Of a stretch of 64,000 nucleotides of DNA, positions 28,873 to 39,950 are shown one piece after another. Position 1 is the stretch's first letter. Every line of letters begins with the position of its first letter. The translations under genes and the position numbers were made by a program. The stretch comes from Nocardia xishanensis NBRC 101358 (lineage in GTDB: Bacteria > Actinomycetota > Actinomycetes > Mycobacteriales > Mycobacteriaceae), in contig NZ_BDCF01000005.1 in NCBI RefSeq assembly GCF_001613365.1, forward strand, positions 62,001-126,000, in the 5' to 3' direction. A model generated the notes under the pieces. It was not told where the DNA came from. It did not search any database and saw nothing but the letters and a program-made list of their open reading frames with translations.

Positions 28873-30476
28873 ATACCACGGCGACGCTGCGGGAGAACAC
28901 CTCCGGCGTGCGCACGTTGCTGGGATTCGCGCTGCGGCGCGAGCGATTCTCCCTGCCGTGCTGGCTGCTCGGCGCGGGCGCGCTGGTCGCTCTTCAATCC
29001 CTCGGCAGTCAGCGTTTCTATGGCACGCCGCAGAAGCTCGCGCAGATTCGCGAGACGATGAGCGCGAGCGCGGCAACCATCGCCATGGGCGGGCCCGCCC
29101 GCCTGCTGGACACGATCGGCGGCGAGATCGTCTTCGAGATCTTCGCCTACCTGGCGGTCGTGGTCGCGTTGATGAATATGTTCCTGGTCGGACGGCACAC
29201 TCGCTCGGACGAGGAGACGGGGCGGGCGGAACTGTTTCGTTCGGCGCGGGTGGGACGTCGGGCTCCCGCCGTGGCCGCGCTCGCGTTGGCCGGCCTGGCC
29301 GATATCGCCGTGGCGCTGGTGATCTTCGCCGCCGCGGTGGGCACCGGGCTTCCCGTTGGCGGGTCGCTGCTGCTCGGCGTGGCGACCGCGGGCGTCGGGG
29401 TCACCTTCGCCGCTGTCACCGCCGTCGCCGCGCAGGTCTTCGAGAACCCGCGCAGCGTGTACGGGGCGGTTGGACTCGCGCTGGCGGCCGCGTACGTGGC
29501 CCGCGCTGTCGGCGACGTCGGCAACGGGGTGGCGTCCTGGACTTCACCCATCGGATGGGGGCAGCGTAGTTACCCGTACGCAGGCGACCGGTGGTGGACG
29601 GTGCTGCTGTTCGCCGCCGCGACGGTCGTGCTCAGCGCCGTCGCGTTCTTCCTGCTCGACCGGCGTGATTTCGGCGCCGGACTCTTGCCGTACGGCACCG
29701 GTCGCGCCGACGCCTCCTGGGCGCTGGGGTCACCGCTGGGCTTGGCGTGGCGGCTGCAACGCGGATCGCTGGCGGGGTGGACGGTAGGGATCTTCGCCTT
29801 GGGTGCGTCGTACGGATCGTTCGCGGACAGCATCGAGGACTATCTCGGCGACAATCCCGAAATCGCCGCCTACCTGCCAGGCGGCGCCACCGAAGCGGTG
29901 GATTCATATCTGGCACTTGCCATTTCGATCGTCGCGCTGCTCGCCGCCGCGTTCGGCGTCACCAGTGTGCTTCGGGCACGCGGTGAGGAGACCGGTGGCC
30001 GCGCGGAACCGATCCTCGCCGCACCCGTGAGCCGGGATCGCTGGCTGGCGAGCCACCTCACCGTCGCGTTGGGCGGCGCCGCGTTCGTGCTCGCCTGCGG
30101 CGGCCTCGGCGCCGGGCTGTCCTACGGGTTGACCATTGCCGATGCCGTCCAGCCGCTACGAATGACCGGCGCCGCGCTCGTGGCGCTGCCCGCGGTCTGG
30201 ACGGTCGTCGCGGTCGCGACGATAGCTTTCGGCTGGGCGCCGAAGGCCGCCGTTCCGCTGGCGTGGACGGTCTTCGCCTACTGCGCAGTCGCCGCCCTCT
30301 TCACGACCGCCTTCGACCTGCCCGACTGGTTCGACGAGGCGTCGCCCTTCACGCACATTCCGCGAGCGCCGCTGCAATCCGTCACCGCCGCGCCGATACT
30401 CGTCACCGCCGCGGTAGCGGTAGCCGGTTCGGCGGCCGGATTCGCCGGGTTCCGCCGCCGAGATACCGGCTATTGA
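28869..30476 (+). CDS. ABC exporter permease, 12-helix type
   Basis: 535 residues with about 12 hydrophobic segments arranged as two six-helix halves. The motif [20 protein letters not shown] lies in the first half and [20 protein letters not shown] in the matching place in the second, showing internal duplication. Homologues work with DrrA-like ATPases and are often annotated as polyketide or lipid exporters. The GTG start overlaps the ATPase stop. Confidence 0.85.
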   Translation: MNTTATLRENTSGVRTLLGFALRRERFSLPCWLLGAGALVALQSLGSQRFYGTPQKLAQIRETMSASAATIAMGGPARLLDTIGGEIVFEIFAYLAVVVALMNMFLVGRHTRSDEETGRAELFRSARVGRRAPAVAALALAGLADIAVALVIFAAAVGTGLPVGGSLLLGVATAGVGVTFAAVTAVAAQVFENPRSVYGAVGLALAAAYVARAVGDVGNGVASWTSPIGWGQRSYPYAGDRWWTVLLFAAATVVLSAVAFFLLDRRDFGAGLLPYGTGRADASWALGSPLGLAWRLQRGSLAGWTVGIFALGASYGSFADSIEDYLGDNPEIAAYLPGGATEAVDSYLALAISIVALLAAAFGVTSVLRARGEETGGRAEPILAAPVSRDRWLASHLTVALGGAAFVLACGGLGAGLSYGLTIADAVQPLRMTGAALVALPAVWTVVAVATIAFGWAPKAAVPLAWTVFAYCAVAALFTTAFDLPDWFDEASPFTHIPRAPLQSVTAAPILVTAAVAVAGSAAGFAGFRRRDTGY

Positions 30477-30538
30477 CCACCCGGACGTCCGCGGCGGATT
30501 GCGCGGACATCCGGTGGATCACATAGCCCCGGCACCGA

Positions 30539-31411
30539 TCAGCGGTCGGTGTCGGCGCGCACGACGATCAGCGGACATTCCGCCCCGTGCAGCACCGCTT
30601 GGCCGACCGAACCCAGCGTCATACCGGCGAATCCGCCACGGCCGTGGCTGCCCACGACCAGCAGCTGGGCCGATTGCGCGCTGTGCAGCAGGAGCCGGGC
30701 GGGTCGTTCCTCCGCCACGACGCGCTCGACGGGCACGTCGGGATACTTGTCGTTGTAGCCCGCGAGGTTCTCCGACAGCAGCGCTTCGGCTGCGACTTGC
30801 ATCTCGGCGCGCGACAGATACCGGTTGAATTCCGACCAGGCGTGCACTGCCACCACACCGACGCCGCGGAGCGAAGCTTCCTCGAACGCCATGCCGACCG
30901 CTTCGACGCTGCACGGTGAGCCGTCGACGCCCACAACGATCGGTCCGTGCGAGATCGGCTCCGCCGCTTCGGGAATCACCGCGACCGGGCTGTCGGCATG
31001 CCTGACCAGCGCCGTGCTGACCGAACCGAGCAGGGTGCGGCGGAACGCGCCGAGCCCTCTGCTGCCGACCACGATCAGCCGCGCGCTCTCGGAGCGATAT
31101 CGCAACGCCGGCACCGGCGCCGAGTTCACCACGGCGGTGGACACCTCGATAGCTCCAGCCGAGGCGGCCGCCGCGCTCGCGACCTCGGCCGCGGCGGCGA
31201 CTATCTCTGCGCCCGCCCGACGAAACGCTTCGTAGTCGACCACCGGTCCGGCGAGACCCGGGCCGTAGTCCACCGGTATTCCGATCGCGTGAACGAGGTG
31301 CAGCGGCGCACGGTGACGCGCCGCGTACACCGCCGCCCAGCGCACGGCGGTGAGCGACTGTTCGGAGCCGTCGACTCCGGCCACAACCGGTGGGTTCGTC
31401 TTGGCGGACAT
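30539..31411 (-). CDS. Universal stress protein, tandem domains
   Basis: 290 residues, two Usp domains (about 8-145 and 155-288). Nucleotide loops are LIVVGSRGLGAFRRTLLGSVST and LLVVGSHGRGGFAGMTLGSVGQ. The ATG at 31411 follows GGAAAGG. It is divergent from an Acg-like nitroreductase, a pairing reminiscent of stress-protein and nitroreductase genes in the DosR regulon. The second of three such paralogues in the window. Confidence 0.9.
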   Translation of the reverse strand: MSAKTNPPVVAGVDGSEQSLTAVRWAAVYAARHRAPLHLVHAIGIPVDYGPGLAGPVVDYEAFRRAGAEIVAAAAEVASAAAASAGAIEVSTAVVNSAPVPALRYRSESARLIVVGSRGLGAFRRTLLGSVSTALVRHADSPVAVIPEAAEPISHGPIVVGVDGSPCSVEAVGMAFEEASLRGVGVVAVHAWSEFNRYLSRAEMQVAAEALLSENLAGYNDKYPDVPVERVVAEERPARLLLHSAQSAQLLVVGSHGRGGFAGMTLGSVGQAVLHGAECPLIVVRADTDR

Positions 31412-31568
31412 ATGCGTGCCTTTCCTCCAAAGAGTTTCCGCAAGGGGGATATCCGCACGTTAGGTCGCGACAGGTCGATGCCGCGCCGGTCTTTCGTCAC
31501 CGATGAGCGGGTCCAAAGACGACCGTGGTGATCTGCTTCGTCAGTGCTCGGTGTCGTCATCTGAGAGT

Positions 31569-31582
31569 GCGCCCGAAGTCCC
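31569..31582. promoter_or_regulatory. DosR-like box (reverse strand GGGAC-TTCG-GGCGC)
   Basis: Matches 8 of 10 arm positions of the DosR core. It is centred 90 bases before the nitroreductase start and 164 bases before the divergent universal stress protein start, so it could serve either. Confidence 0.5.
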
Positions 31583-31664
31583 TACGACTGGGGTCGTCCT
31601 GCCCTTATACGACGGAGGCCGGGATGCCACGGTGTAGTGGACCATTCGATGAAGGGCGGACATC

Positions 31665-32633
31665 ATGGACCGCGGGCTGCCCGACGACAACATTGTCAAG
31701 ACGGCATTGGCGCTGGCCGGACGCGCGCCATCGGTCCACAACGCGCAGCCGTGGCGCTGGCGGATCGCGGATCGCGGCGTCCATGTTCATGTCGATCCGG
31801 GGCGCGAATCGCCGTCGATGGACCCGGAGCGGCGTGACATCGTGATCAGCTGCGGGGCCGCGTTGCATCACCTCGCCACGGCGTTCTCCGCGCTGGGATG
31901 GGCCCCGGTGATCCACCGCCTGCCAGACCCGGACGATCCGAACCATCTCGCGGCACTGACCCTGGTGCCGCATCGTGCCACGAGCCGAGACGCCTCGCTG
32001 AGCGCGGCGATCGCGCGGCGCAGAACCGACCGTCGTCCCTACACTTCGCTGCCGATACCACCCGGCTACCTGGGCCTGTTCAGCGAGCGGGCCGCGGCGC
32101 TCGGCGCGATCGTCCGGCCTGCCATAGGACGTGACCGCGAGCGCTTGGCGGCCGCAGCTCATGCGGCGGCCGAGCGGCACGCAGGTGACGAGGCATACCG
32201 GTTCGAGTTCGCGACGACGTCGGAACGGCATGGCGGCCTCGGTGGTGTGCTCCGACCGGACACGCCCCGGACGAGGACCTGGGAAGACGATCCCGCTGGT
32301 TCGGGGCCCGCAGCTCCCACCGAGGGACTGGACCACGCCGAACTGCTGGTCTTCGGCACGTCGGCCGACGACCGCCTGTCGCGTCTGCGGGCGGGCGAGG
32401 CGATCAGCAGCGTGCTGCTCACGGCCGCCAACATCGGGCTCGCGACCTGTCTGCTCACCGAACCACTCGAGATCGCCGAGCATCGCGGCGAGATCCGAAC
32501 CAGCGTGCTGAACGGCACCGCTTATCCGCAGGCGATCCTTCGTGTCGGCTGGCCCCCCACGAGCGTTGAGCCGCTTCCCCTGACTCCTCGGCGTCCGGTC
32601 GAGGAGCTGCTGCTTTCTTCCGATGCGGGCTGA
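31665..32633 (+). CDS. Acg-like nitroreductase family protein
   Basis: 322 residues. It has the family start APSVHNAQPWRWRI, the middle block SADDRLSRLRAGEAISSVLL and the flavin-loop region GLATCLLTEPLEI. The Acg group (Rv2032, Rv3131, Rv3127), all DosR-regulated in M. tuberculosis, has an FMN-binding nitroreductase fold whose active site is closed by a lid, and a flavin storage role has been proposed. GAAGGGCGGA precedes the ATG. A paralogue lies at 51377. Confidence 0.85.
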   Translation: MDRGLPDDNIVKTALALAGRAPSVHNAQPWRWRIADRGVHVHVDPGRESPSMDPERRDIVISCGAALHHLATAFSALGWAPVIHRLPDPDDPNHLAALTLVPHRATSRDASLSAAIARRRTDRRPYTSLPIPPGYLGLFSERAAALGAIVRPAIGRDRERLAAAAHAAAERHAGDEAYRFEFATTSERHGGLGGVLRPDTPRTRTWEDDPAGSGPAAPTEGLDHAELLVFGTSADDRLSRLRAGEAISSVLLTAANIGLATCLLTEPLEIAEHRGEIRTSVLNGTAYPQAILRVGWPPTSVEPLPLTPRRPVEELLLSSDAG

Positions 32634-32711
32634 CGACGCCGCGACGTCCATTCATCGCGGCCGACAGAGACGCTGGATTGCTCCTGACGATGGCTGCCAA
32701 AGGGATGCCGT

Positions 32712-32728
32712 CGGCGGCACGGCCGCCG
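32712..32728. terminator. Short hairpin between convergent genes
   Basis: CGGCGGC and GCCGCCG with a 3-base loop, three bases before the stop of the kinase gene (minus strand) and 79 bases after the nitroreductase stop. Confidence 0.4.
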
Positions 32729-32730
32729 GG

Positions 32731-34500
<1,770 letters not shown>

Positions 34501-34741
34501 TCACGGATACGCGAACTCGTAACCAAGGTGAAGGGAGCCGGCGCGCACACGAGAACTTTCGCGCCTCTCATCTCGCCCGATGGTGCTCAGACGACGGCGT
34601 TGCCCGAGCGCTGCACAGAGTGCTTGCATCCCGTCACCGATATCGTCGCCCGCCCGGTCGGCGCGGACGGTCCGTCGCGGTTCGAGCACGGTGTGAGGTG
34701 TCGCGCGGTCGACCGCGAGGTGAGCACCGCTGCACAGGTCC

Positions 34742-34755
34742 GGGACCAACGGCTC
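34742..34755. promoter_or_regulatory. DosR-like box GGGAC-CAAC-GGCTC
   Basis: Matches 8 of 10 arm positions. It is centred about 80 bases before the ATG of the phosphoribosyltransferase-hydrolase gene (34828) in the 351-base gap shared with the divergent kinase gene. Nothing else in that gap (34477-34827) could be supported. Confidence 0.5.
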
Positions 34756-34827
34756 TCCACTCGGCGACGATCGGACCTGCCATGACGCCGCGCCGAGGAC
34801 CACGCTGGTTTCGTGAGGAGGTTTGCG

Positions 34828-36162
34828 ATGGTGTTCCACGATCGCCGTGACGCCGGACGTCAGCTGGCGGAGCGGCTTGTTCATCTTCGAGACGAGGATC
34901 CCGTGGTCGTCGGCCTGCCGCGCGGCGGCGTTCCCGTGGCCTGCGAGGTCGCGCGGGTGCTCGACGCGCCGCTGGATGTGATCGTGGTGCGCAAACTCGG
35001 CGTCCCGTATCAGCCGGAGCTGGCATTCGGCGCGATCGGCGAGGACGACGTCCGTCTGATCAACGACGGCGTAGTCGCGTACGCGCAACTCACCGGCGCG
35101 GACATGGCGGCAGTCGAGCGCCGGGAACGCGAGGAACTCGCCCGGCGAACTCAGCGACTGCGGCGCACACACCCGCGTATTCCGCTGGCGGGCCGCACCG
35201 TCGTCATCGTCGATGACGGGATCGCCACCGGCGCGACCGCCCGCGCTGCCTGCCAGGTCGCGCGTGCGCACGGCGCTCAGCGGGTCGTGCTTGCGGTTCC
35301 GGTGGCGCCCCGCGACACGCTGGCGATACTGAAAGACGAAGCGGACGAGGTGGTTTGCCTGGAGTTGCCCACCTGGTTCGACGCGGTCGGCTCCTGGTAT
35401 CGCCGTTTCGGCCAAGTCTCCGACGCCGAGGTCACCGAATTGCTCCGCCGAGCCGCTGAAGCCGCGCGTGAGCCGCTGAAGGACGCCGAGGATGATCCTC
35501 CGCCGCGTGACGAGGACGTTCTTGTCCGGGCCGGAGAGGTCGAGCTGGCCGGTCATCTCACCATTCCGGAGAACCCGAGCGGGATGGTGGTGTTCGCGCA
35601 TGGTAGCGGCAGCAGCCGCCACAGCCCGCGCAATCGCTATGTGGCCGAGGTGCTGAATCGATCCGGACTGGCCACGCTGCTGTTCGACCTGCTCACACCG
35701 GACGAGGAGATCTATCGGGCACGAGTCTTCGATATCGAGCTGCTGTCACGACGGCTGGTCGATGTCACCGGCTGGCTGACTCGGCAGGACGACGTCACCG
35801 GACTGCGCATCGGATACTTCGGTGCCAGCACGGGTGCTGCCGCGGCGCTTCGCGCGGCGGCCGATCCCAGGGTCGAGATCGCCGCGGTGGTGTCGCGTGG
35901 CGGACGGCCGGATCTCACCGGGCCGGCTCTCGCGTCGGTGCGCGCACCGACCCTGCTGATCGTGGGTGGTGACGACCTCGCCGTACTGGAGCTGAACCGT
36001 CTCGCCGCGGAGGCGATGTCGTGCGAGACCGTGCTGACGGTGGTGCCAGGGGCCACCCACCTGTTCGCCGAGCCGGGGGCATTGGAGAAAGTCGCCGAAC
36101 TCGCCCGCGACTGGCTTGTCAACCAGCTGGCGCCCGCGCCCGATGATTCGTCGATGACATGA
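34828..36162 (+). CDS. Phosphoribosyltransferase fused to dienelactone-hydrolase-like domain
   Basis: 444 residues. The N-terminal domain (about 1-210) has the PRPP loop TVVIVDDGIATGATARAA. The C-terminal domain (about 225-440) is an alpha/beta hydrolase with MVVFAHGSGSSRHSPRN (oxyanion side), YFGASTGAAAAL (nucleophile elbow GASTGA) and a final PGATHLFAEPGALE (His). The same architecture occurs in Rv0571c of M. tuberculosis, a DosR-locus gene. Start choice: GAGGAGG at 34815-34821 fits ATG 34828. The biochemical role is unknown. Confidence 0.88.
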   Translation: MVFHDRRDAGRQLAERLVHLRDEDPVVVGLPRGGVPVACEVARVLDAPLDVIVVRKLGVPYQPELAFGAIGEDDVRLINDGVVAYAQLTGADMAAVERREREELARRTQRLRRTHPRIPLAGRTVVIVDDGIATGATARAACQVARAHGAQRVVLAVPVAPRDTLAILKDEADEVVCLELPTWFDAVGSWYRRFGQVSDAEVTELLRRAAEAAREPLKDAEDDPPPRDEDVLVRAGEVELAGHLTIPENPSGMVVFAHGSGSSRHSPRNRYVAEVLNRSGLATLLFDLLTPDEEIYRARVFDIELLSRRLVDVTGWLTRQDDVTGLRIGYFGASTGAAAALRAAADPRVEIAAVVSRGGRPDLTGPALASVRAPTLLIVGGDDLAVLELNRLAAEAMSCETVLTVVPGATHLFAEPGALEKVAELARDWLVNQLAPAPDDSSMT

Positions 36163-36360
36163 TCTCCACCGGCGCCACCGTCGTGGCCGCGGTGCGACTG
36201 CTACGCCACCACGCGAGCGACATCGTGGTCGCCGCGACGCACGGGCCTGGCCCCCGACGCGCCACTTGCGTGACCTCGTCTTGCGCCGCGTACTGGTGAC
36301 CGACACCATCGCACATCGGGACACTGCCGCGGCCGATCGAAGTCGGCTCGATCGCCCCCG
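36147..36360 (+). pseudogene. Remnant of a ribose-phosphate pyrophosphokinase-like gene
   Basis: Three short stretches in different frames spell the C-terminal part of a PRPP synthetase. From 36150, VDDMISTGATVVAAVRLL and on to DIVVAATHG is the PRPP-binding loop. Then, in another frame around 36265-36320, DLVLRRVLVTDTIAHRD follows. Then LPRPIEVGSIAP in a third frame, about 36327-36362. No single frame is open and the N-terminal two thirds are missing. It overlaps the tail of the fusion gene by a few bases, so decay or a deletion may have reshaped that gene's end too. Confidence 0.7.
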
Positions 36361-36453
36361 GCCGCGACTGCCGCGCGGGGATGGGCCGTTCGTCACGCGA
36401 GTGGGTGATTTCGGCCCCTGTCGAGGCCGGTGAACCCGAGCAATAGTGATGTC

Positions 36454-36834
36454 ATGGCCAAGACTTCGAATCTCTCGGCGCCCGAACGGCGGCGCATCGC
36501 AGAACAGGCCCTTGATTCGCCAGAGCAGCGTACCGAGGACGTGCTCGTCCGGGTCCAGTGCGGACGTGGTCATCATGTGGCGGCAGTGCTCGGCACCGCC
36601 GTGGGCCCGGTGTTCCGATCGGTGACCGGCTTACACGCCCACGGTGATCGCGACTATGTCGACACCGGACATGGCTCCCACCAGAACGGCACCCGATACG
36701 TCGATCTGCTGGCGGCCGACGACTTCACCGACGACGCACTACCTGCCTCCTGCGAATGCGGCCCGCACACCCTCTCGCGGGCTCGTTTGGTGAAGGCGAT
36801 CGCGGATTACGAGCGTGTGATTCAGTTGCCCTGA
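36454..36834 (+). CDS. Cys/His-rich hypothetical protein
   Basis: 126 residues from ATG 36454; a GTG at 36430 would add 8, and neither has a good ribosome binding site. Notable clusters are CGRGHHVA, HAHGDRDY, HGSHQNG and CECGPHTLSR, which could bind zinc or another metal. Charged N-terminal helix, no membrane segment. I do not recognise a named family, although Cys/His-patterned proteins like this recur as hypotheticals in actinomycetes. It lies 111 bases upstream of the P-type ATPase on the same strand, so metal handling is a reasonable guess. Confidence 0.65.
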   Translation: MAKTSNLSAPERRRIAEQALDSPEQRTEDVLVRVQCGRGHHVAAVLGTAVGPVFRSVTGLHAHGDRDYVDTGHGSHQNGTRYVDLLAADDFTDDALPASCECGPHTLSRARLVKAIADYERVIQLP

Positions 36835-36945
36835 TAGTCGTCGACCGGAACCGGCCGGCCGTTCCCGCCATTCTTCCGAGGCCCGCCGAAGCGCCTCGCG
36901 CGAGCGGTGGTGCCGGGGCATCGCGTATCGAGACCGAAAGACGCT

Positions 36946-39240
36946 ATGAACACGACCGACACCGAGCCGAAGACTGACCCGCGGCTGTTTCGTGAAGCGA
37001 TCCTCCTCGCCGCGGTCGGCGGGCTGGCAACGGCCGGGTTTGCGGCCCGTCCGTTCGATGAGGCTGTCGCCGACGCGCTGTGGCTGGCCGCGACCGTGGC
37101 CGCGCTGGTTCCTGCGGTCGTGTGGGTTCTCCAGGATTTTCGGCGCGGACGGTACGGCGCCGATCTCTTGGCGCTGATCGCGCTGGTGGGCGCTGCCGCG
37201 GTCGGCGAGTATTTCGCGGGTGCGCTGATCGCGTTGATGGTGGCCACCGGCCGGGTGCTGGAGGCGTACGCGGGGCGGCGGGCCGGACGAGATCTCTCCG
37301 CGTTACTGGAGCGGGCGCCGATGCTGGCGCATCGACGGTGTGCGGGCGATATCGAAACCGTTGCGGCCACCGCGATCCGCCCGAATGACGTCGTGGTCGT
37401 GCTGCCCGGCGAGACGGTGCCTGTCGATGGCGTTCTCGCGACGGCCGGGGTCTTCGACGAATCGGCGCTGACCGGCGAGTCGGTCCCGGTGGTGCGCCGG
37501 GTGAGCACCGAGGTACGCAGCGGTGTAGTGAATGCCGGTGCGGCCGTGGATATTCGAGCTTCAGCGACGGCGGAGGCCAGTACCTATGCCGGAATCGTCA
37601 CCCTGGCACGACAGGCGGCAGCCATGGCGTCGCCGACGGCGCGGCTGGCCGATCGCGTCGCGGTGTGGTTCCTGCCTCTCGCGCTTCTGCTGGCCGGTAC
37701 GGCCTGGGTACTCACGGGAGATCCTGTGCGCGCGGTCGCGGTGGTGGTCACGGCGACGCCCTGTCCGCTGCTGCTGGCGGTTCCGGTCGCGATCACTGCC
37801 GGAATGTCACGGTCGGCGCGAGTGGGTGTGGTCGTGAAGGACGGCGCCGCGCTCGAAAACCTGGGGCGTGCCCGGTGCCTGGCGATGGACAAGACCGGCA
37901 CCGTCACCGTGGGCAGGCCCGCGGTGATCGACATCGTCGCGGCGCCGGGCGCCGACACCGATCGAATCCTGCGACAGGCCGCCGCGGTGGAACGGTTCTC
38001 GCCGCATGTGCTCGCCCACGCCGTCACCGCCGCGGCCGCAGTTCGTGAGCTGGATCCCGTTGACGCACAAGATGTTTCCGAGCAACCCGGTCGGGGCGCG
38101 AGAGGGATCGTCGACGGCCGCACGGTGCGTGTCGGGCGGCTGCCGTCCCTGGCCGAGCTCGCGCCATGGGCACAGGCCGCGCAGCGGCGGGCGCGGCTGG
38201 ATCTGGCGGTCCTCGTCTGGGTGAGTGTCGACGAGGTACCTGTGGCGGCTCTGCTGGTGCGCGACCGTATCCGCGCCGACGCCGCCCGCACCATGCGCAG
38301 GCTGCGATCCGCGGGTTTGCGTCGGCTGCTCCTGCTCACCGGCGATCGGGTCGACAACGCCGCCGAGGTGGCGCAGCTACTCGGACTCACCGAAGTCGTC
38401 GCGGACGCCGATCCGGCCGACAAGATCTCGGCCATCCGCGCGGAAAGGCACGACGGTGTGACTGTCATGGTCGGCGACGGTGTGAACGACGCTCCGGCGC
38501 TCGCCGCGGCGGATGTGGGTGTCGCTCTCGGCTCGCGCGGGTCGACGGCCGCGGTGCAGGCCGCCGACGCGGTGATCGTGGACGACCGCATCGAACGGCT
38601 CGCCGACGCGATCGAGGTCGCCCAGCGGTCGCACAGGCTCGCCGTGCAGAGCGCGGTCGCGGGCATGGCGCTGTCACTTGCGGCGATGACAGCCGCCGCG
38701 TTCGGACTGCTCGTCCCGGCCGCAGGTGCGCTGGTGCAGGAAGGGATCGACCTCGCGGTGATCCTGAATGCGATGCGGGCCTTGCGAACTCGTGGTGAGC
38801 GCCGCACCGACGCGATCGACCCTCTTGTCGCTCGCTTCGCGCGGGAGCACGACCTGCTCCAGGCCGCACGCGCTTCGGTACGGCAGGCGGCCGACGCGCT
38901 GTCCCGCGGTCCCGGCCCGAGCGCCGATGCCGCCGTGCGCCGCGCATTCGATCTGCTCGTCGAGTCCATACTGCCGCACGAACACGCCGAGGAATCGCAG
39001 CTGTATCCGGCCCTGGCCGACTATCTGCGCGACCCGGAGGCAATGGTGACCATGAGCCGCGAGCACATCGAGATCGATCGGCTCGCCGACCGGATCCGCC
39101 GCCACCTCGACGACGCCGGGAACGGAATCCGCGCCGACCAGATCGATGATCTGCGTGCCACCCTCTACGGACTCGACGCGATCCTCACCTTGCACTTCGC
39201 CCAAGAGGACGAAGCGTTGTTCACCCTCGCGCGGACTTGA
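36946..39240 (+). CDS. P1B-type metal ATPase with C-terminal hemerythrin domain
   Basis: 764 residues. It has eight or so membrane helices, the actuator motif LTGESVPV, the metal-site motif TPC at 271-273 in helix 6, phosphorylation site D315 in DKTGT, and hinge [10 protein letters not shown]. The last 140 residues form a hemerythrin-like four-helix bundle with spaced HD, HEHAEE, HIEID and HFAQEDE ligands for a di-iron site. TPC plus hemerythrin marks the rare P1B-5 group, studied as nickel/iron exporters in rhizobia. ATG 36946 is chosen over GTG 36907 from alignment to the first helix. In this oxygen-sensing island the hemerythrin may gate export by O2 or iron. Confidence 0.9.
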   Translation: MNTTDTEPKTDPRLFREAILLAAVGGLATAGFAARPFDEAVADALWLAATVAALVPAVVWVLQDFRRGRYGADLLALIALVGAAAVGEYFAGALIALMVATGRVLEAYAGRRAGRDLSALLERAPMLAHRRCAGDIETVAATAIRPNDVVVVLPGETVPVDGVLATAGVFDESALTGESVPVVRRVSTEVRSGVVNAGAAVDIRASATAEASTYAGIVTLARQAAAMASPTARLADRVAVWFLPLALLLAGTAWVLTGDPVRAVAVVVTATPCPLLLAVPVAITAGMSRSARVGVVVKDGAALENLGRARCLAMDKTGTVTVGRPAVIDIVAAPGADTDRILRQAAAVERFSPHVLAHAVTAAAAVRELDPVDAQDVSEQPGRGARGIVDGRTVRVGRLPSLAELAPWAQAAQRRARLDLAVLVWVSVDEVPVAALLVRDRIRADAARTMRRLRSAGLRRLLLLTGDRVDNAAEVAQLLGLTEVVADADPADKISAIRAERHDGVTVMVGDGVNDAPALAAADVGVALGSRGSTAAVQAADAVIVDDRIERLADAIEVAQRSHRLAVQSAVAGMALSLAAMTAAAFGLLVPAAGALVQEGIDLAVILNAMRALRTRGERRTDAIDPLVARFAREHDLLQAARASVRQAADALSRGPGPSADAAVRRAFDLLVESILPHEHAEESQLYPALADYLRDPEAMVTMSREHIEIDRLADRIRRHLDDAGNGIRADQIDDLRATLYGLDAILTLHFAQEDEALFTLART

Positions 39241-39314
39241 CGCGGCAGGAAGAGCCTGTCGAGGCATCGGCAGAACGGCGCTGGTTGGCGGGTGGTGTAC
39301 TCGAAGGTGGGTGA

Positions 39315-39349
39315 GGGACCGGAGTCCTCGAAGGAAGGACCGTCGGCCC
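39315..39349. promoter_or_regulatory. Tandem DosR-like boxes upstream of hspX
   Basis: GGGAC-CGGA-GTCCT (39315-39328, 9 of 10 arm positions) and AGGAC-CGTC-GGCCC (39336-39349, 8 of 10). Their centres are 21 bp apart, two helical turns, as expected for cooperative DosR binding. They lie 70-104 bases before the hspX start. Confidence 0.7.
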
Positions 39350-39418
39350 TACTGCTCGACGCGGCCGCCGCGTGGAATCGAAGTGTCATCAATTCGCACT
39401 CTGCGTTGGAGTCACGTT

Positions 39419-39874
39419 ATGAGCACCCTTTCTCCCCGCCAGGCGTTGCTGCCGTCCTGGCCTGCCATGCCCGATTGGTCGGACCTGATGGCCCGTTTCG
39501 AGTCGAGGCCACCGTGGTCGTCGCTCGAGGGTCACATGATTCGAGTCGAGGAACATCTCGAGAAGGACCGGTACACGTTGCGGGCCGAGTTGCCCGGGGT
39601 GGACCCGGCCAAGGACGTCGATATCAGTGTCCGGGAAGGACAATTGACGATCAAAGCCGAGCGCACGGAGCGGAAGCAAGAGGGCACTCGCTCGGAATTC
39701 CACTACGGCAGTCTCTACCGGTCGCTTCCCCTTCCGGTCGGCGCGAAGGAAGACGACATCGACGCCACCTACACCGACGGCATCTTGACGGTGACCGTGC
39801 CGATGTCGGAGTCGGAGAAGCCGGAGAAGCACATCGCGATCAAGAAGACCGAGACCGGCAACGGACACAGCTGA
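39419..39874 (+). CDS. hspX: Alpha-crystallin small heat shock protein (HspX/Acr)
   Basis: 151 residues. The alpha-crystallin domain covers about 45-140, with RAELPGVDPAKDVDISVREG, then EGQLTIKAERTE and the late YTDGILTVTVP. These blocks are nearly identical to M. tuberculosis HspX (Rv2031c), the hallmark DosR-regulon chaperone. The N-terminal arm is divergent, as usual. GGAG lies 8 bases before the ATG. Two DosR-like boxes precede it, making this the best-supported target in the window. Confidence 0.94.
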   Translation: MSTLSPRQALLPSWPAMPDWSDLMARFESRPPWSSLEGHMIRVEEHLEKDRYTLRAELPGVDPAKDVDISVREGQLTIKAERTERKQEGTRSEFHYGSLYRSLPLPVGAKEDDIDATYTDGILTVTVPMSESEKPEKHIAIKKTETGNGHS

Positions 39875-39936
39875 CCGGTGTGGAACCGGGACCGGCGCGG
39901 ACCAGGTACCGCGACCGCACCCGTTCTCCCGGAGCC

Positions 39937-39950
39937 GGGACCTCGGTTCG
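39937..39950. promoter_or_regulatory. DosR-like box GGGAC-CTCG-GTTCG
   Basis: Matches 8 of 10 arm positions and is centred 92 bases before the DUF1918 gene start at 40036. Confidence 0.45.

Noticed and set aside
36405..36418. GTGAT-TTCG-GCCCC as a further DosR-like box
   Set aside because: Only about 7 of 10 positions match, with a changed fifth base, and it lies only 12 bases from one possible start; too weak to list as a site.
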